Positions 5,723 through 6,422 of a stretch of 6,422 bases of DNA are shown piece by piece. Each line of letters opens with the position of its first letter. Position 1 is the first letter of the stretch. Where the stretch lies: positions 1 through 6,422 of the forward strand of contig CAZVON010000044.1 in the NCBI GenBank assembly GCA_964628435.1, written 5' to 3'. A program made the position numbers and the translations under genes. The stretch comes from CAZVON01 sp964628435 (GTDB taxonomy: Bacteria > Patescibacteriota > Microgenomatia > Levybacterales > UBA12049). The notes under the pieces were generated by a model. The model was not told the DNA's origin. It saw only the letters and a list, made by a program, of their open reading frames with translations, and ran no database searches.

Positions 5723-5751
5723 TTGACATTCATTCAATCATTTGCAATACT
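5723..5751 (+). promoter_or_regulatory. Strong promoter of the zinc-ribbon gene, placing the start point at the ATG
   Basis: A perfect TTGACA (5723-5728), an ideal 17-base spacer ending in TGC (5743-5745, the extended -10 TGn), then AATACT (5746-5751). The -10 ends 7 bases before ATG 5759, so the predicted transcription start falls on or beside the ATG itself. Confidence 0.7.
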
Positions 5752-5758
5752 AACCAAA

Positions 5759-5962
5759 ATGGGAGAAAAAGTAACAGTAAAAAATAAAGATTTAAAATGT
5801 GTAGTTTGTGGAAATGATACTTTTGATAAAGTTGGCGTAAGATTAAATTCTAAAAGAGCAATATTCTGGGACGCTGAGATGTTTGCTAGGGGTGGAGAAG
5901 CATACATTTGTGATAATTGTGGTTTTTCTCATGAGTTCTTTACTCAAAATCTCAAGAAATAG
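5759..5962 (+). CDS. Small zinc-ribbon protein with two CxxC knuckles
   Basis: This 67-residue protein has CVVCG (C14, C17) and CDNCGF (C51, C54) bracketing a 33-residue middle with RAIFWDAEMFARGG. Two CxxC pairs at this distance form a rubredoxin-like or zinc-ribbon knuckle binding one zinc. Such proteins often bind nucleic acid or act as protein-interaction adaptors, and no enzyme motif is present, so the role is open. The frame can be extended to a TTG at 5723, but that TTG is the first base triplet of the TTGACA -35 box, so the extension is almost certainly not translated. ATG 5759 is therefore chosen. It has no Shine-Dalgarno sequence, consistent with leaderless translation. No convincing terminator follows the TAG. 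It is transcribed divergently from the oxidoreductase gene, 149 bases apart. Confidence 0.82.
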   Translation: MGEKVTVKNKDLKCVVCGNDTFDKVGVRLNSKRAIFWDAEMFARGGEAYICDNCGFSHEFFTQNLKK

Positions 5963-6132
5963 GTTCTAGCTTCATCCGTCAGGGGGAGCATCTACGATTT
6001 TCTATAGATTTCTTCGAATTTTTAGTACCCCAATGATAGCTTCATTATTATAGGAACAGCACCACTTAAAGATATTGCACAACGCATGTCATTTAAAGAC
6101 ACTCAATTTTAATGAATAACGATAATAATATA
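5963..6132. other. Intergenic region; no gene supported
   Basis: These 170 bases hold no gene I can support. A 28-codon open stretch on the plus strand (6026-6112), whose C-terminus reads GTAPLKDIAQRMSFKDTQF, has protein-like composition but no start or ribosome site. It could be the tail of a decayed gene or chance. The segment near 5978-5995 (CCGTCAGGGGGAGC) is locally GC-rich. Confidence 0.5.
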
Positions 6133-6161
6133 TTGACAAACGATAAATAACGTGGTAAGAT
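6133..6161 (+). promoter_or_regulatory. Strong sigma70-type promoter of the DUF2975-like gene
   Basis: TTGACA (6133-6138), a 17-base spacer ending in TGG, and TAAGAT (6156-6161) make a perfect -35, ideal spacing and an extended -10 with five of six matches. This is the best promoter in the window. The predicted start is near 6168, about 25 bases before ATG 6193. Confidence 0.8.
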
Positions 6162-6167
6162 ACTTTT

Positions 6168-6192
6168 ATCTAATCCTAAATTAGGTTTTTTT
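6168..6192 (+). promoter_or_regulatory. 5'-terminal hairpin and U-tract in the DUF2975-like mRNA leader
   Basis: CTAAT (6170-6174) and ATTAG (6180-6184) pair around CCTAA, with two further weak outer pairs. TTTTTTT (6186-6192) follows directly, then ATG. The predicted transcript would begin with this stem-loop. It looks like a tiny terminator, but the stem is almost all A-T and the transcript would be too short for usual attenuation. A stabilising 5' hairpin plus U-rich ribosome entry is another reading. No Shine-Dalgarno sequence exists. Confidence 0.35.
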
Positions 6193-6422
6193 ATGAAAAA
6201 AGGTTCAACATTATTCTTAAGGTTTGTCCTTTGTCTTATCGCAATTGGTGCGCTTGCCGGTTTGATTTGGTTTCCTCAAACTGAAGGAAGAGCTGCTAAC
6301 CTAGATCTAATCAGTATTTATACAGATCCGTTTATTATCTATGGTTACATAGCTTCAATCCCATTTTTCATTGGGTTATACCAGGCCTTCAAATTATTAG
6401 ACTTCATTGATGCAAGTAATGT
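6193..6422 (+). CDS. DUF2975-type integral membrane protein, partial (runs off right edge)
   Basis: Seventy-six complete codons are visible from ATG 6193. The opening MKKGSTLFLRFVLCLIAIGAL, a membrane segment at about 8-27, a short outside stretch (QTEGRAANLDLISIYTDP), and a second membrane segment at about 47-66 containing IPFFIGLYQAFKLLDFID match what I remember of DUF2975 (YoaS-like) proteins. These are small four-helix membrane proteins of unknown function. In many bacteria DUF2975 genes are followed by a short XRE-type helix-turn-helix regulator gene, so one may lie just beyond the window. The start follows a strong promoter with a 25-base leader and no Shine-Dalgarno sequence. The family call is from recalled motifs in a partial sequence and is likely but not certain. 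Confidence 0.8.
   Translation, partial: MKKGSTLFLRFVLCLIAIGALAGLIWFPQTEGRAANLDLISIYTDPFIIYGYIASIPFFIGLYQAFKLLDFIDASN

Noticed and set aside
1..6422. Alternative genetic code (UGA read as Gly, as in Gracilibacteria), suggested by no gene ending in TGA
   Set aside because: All genes are full length in the standard code and use ordinary Gly codons; seven TAA/TAG stops in an AT-rich genome are unremarkable.

Overview
The window reads as a piece of an AT-rich bacterial chromosome, most likely from the Candidate Phyla Radiation (Patescibacteria; Microgenomates-like is my best guess). This rests on recognising protein types from memory: a C-terminal PH-like protein with a 'FPWDLFP' motif, a small secreted protein with an 'IVQKIADKFGLKKEDVQ' segment, and a compact OmpR/HisKA two-component pair. 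It also fits the scarcity of Shine-Dalgarno sequences. All seven complete genes end in TAA or TAG and read through at full domain length in the standard code. No database search was possible, so taxonomy is an inference.

Left part (1-2050, minus strand): an operon-like run. An extended -10 promoter fires into an OmpR-family response regulator, followed by its membrane histidine kinase, then a signal-peptide protein that runs off the left edge. The secreted protein has the only textbook Shine-Dalgarno site in the window with normal spacing, plus a 12-bp perfect palindrome just upstream. It may be an output or partner of the two-component system.

Middle part (2050-3620): an HD-domain phosphohydrolase-like gene and a RidA/YjgF-family gene lie in tandem on the minus strand and are probably co-transcribed. 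The RidA-like protein has Cys where true RidA has its substrate-binding Arg. A hairpin plus T-tract, readable as a plus-strand terminator, overlaps the 3' end of the HD gene. A tRNA-Asn(GTT) gene lies divergently on the plus strand, followed by about 210 bases with no supported gene.

Right part (3830-6422): a PH-like protein of unknown function and a zinc-independent MDR-family oxidoreductase on the minus strand. Then on the plus strand come a 67-residue double-CxxC zinc-ribbon protein and the start of a DUF2975-type membrane protein, which runs off the right edge.

The most notable cross-cutting pattern is promoter placement. At four genes, and possibly a fifth, a recognisable -10 element sits only 6-9 bases upstream of the ATG, predicting leaderless or nearly leaderless mRNAs. 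No new defence system, CRISPR array, insertion sequence or integrase is visible.
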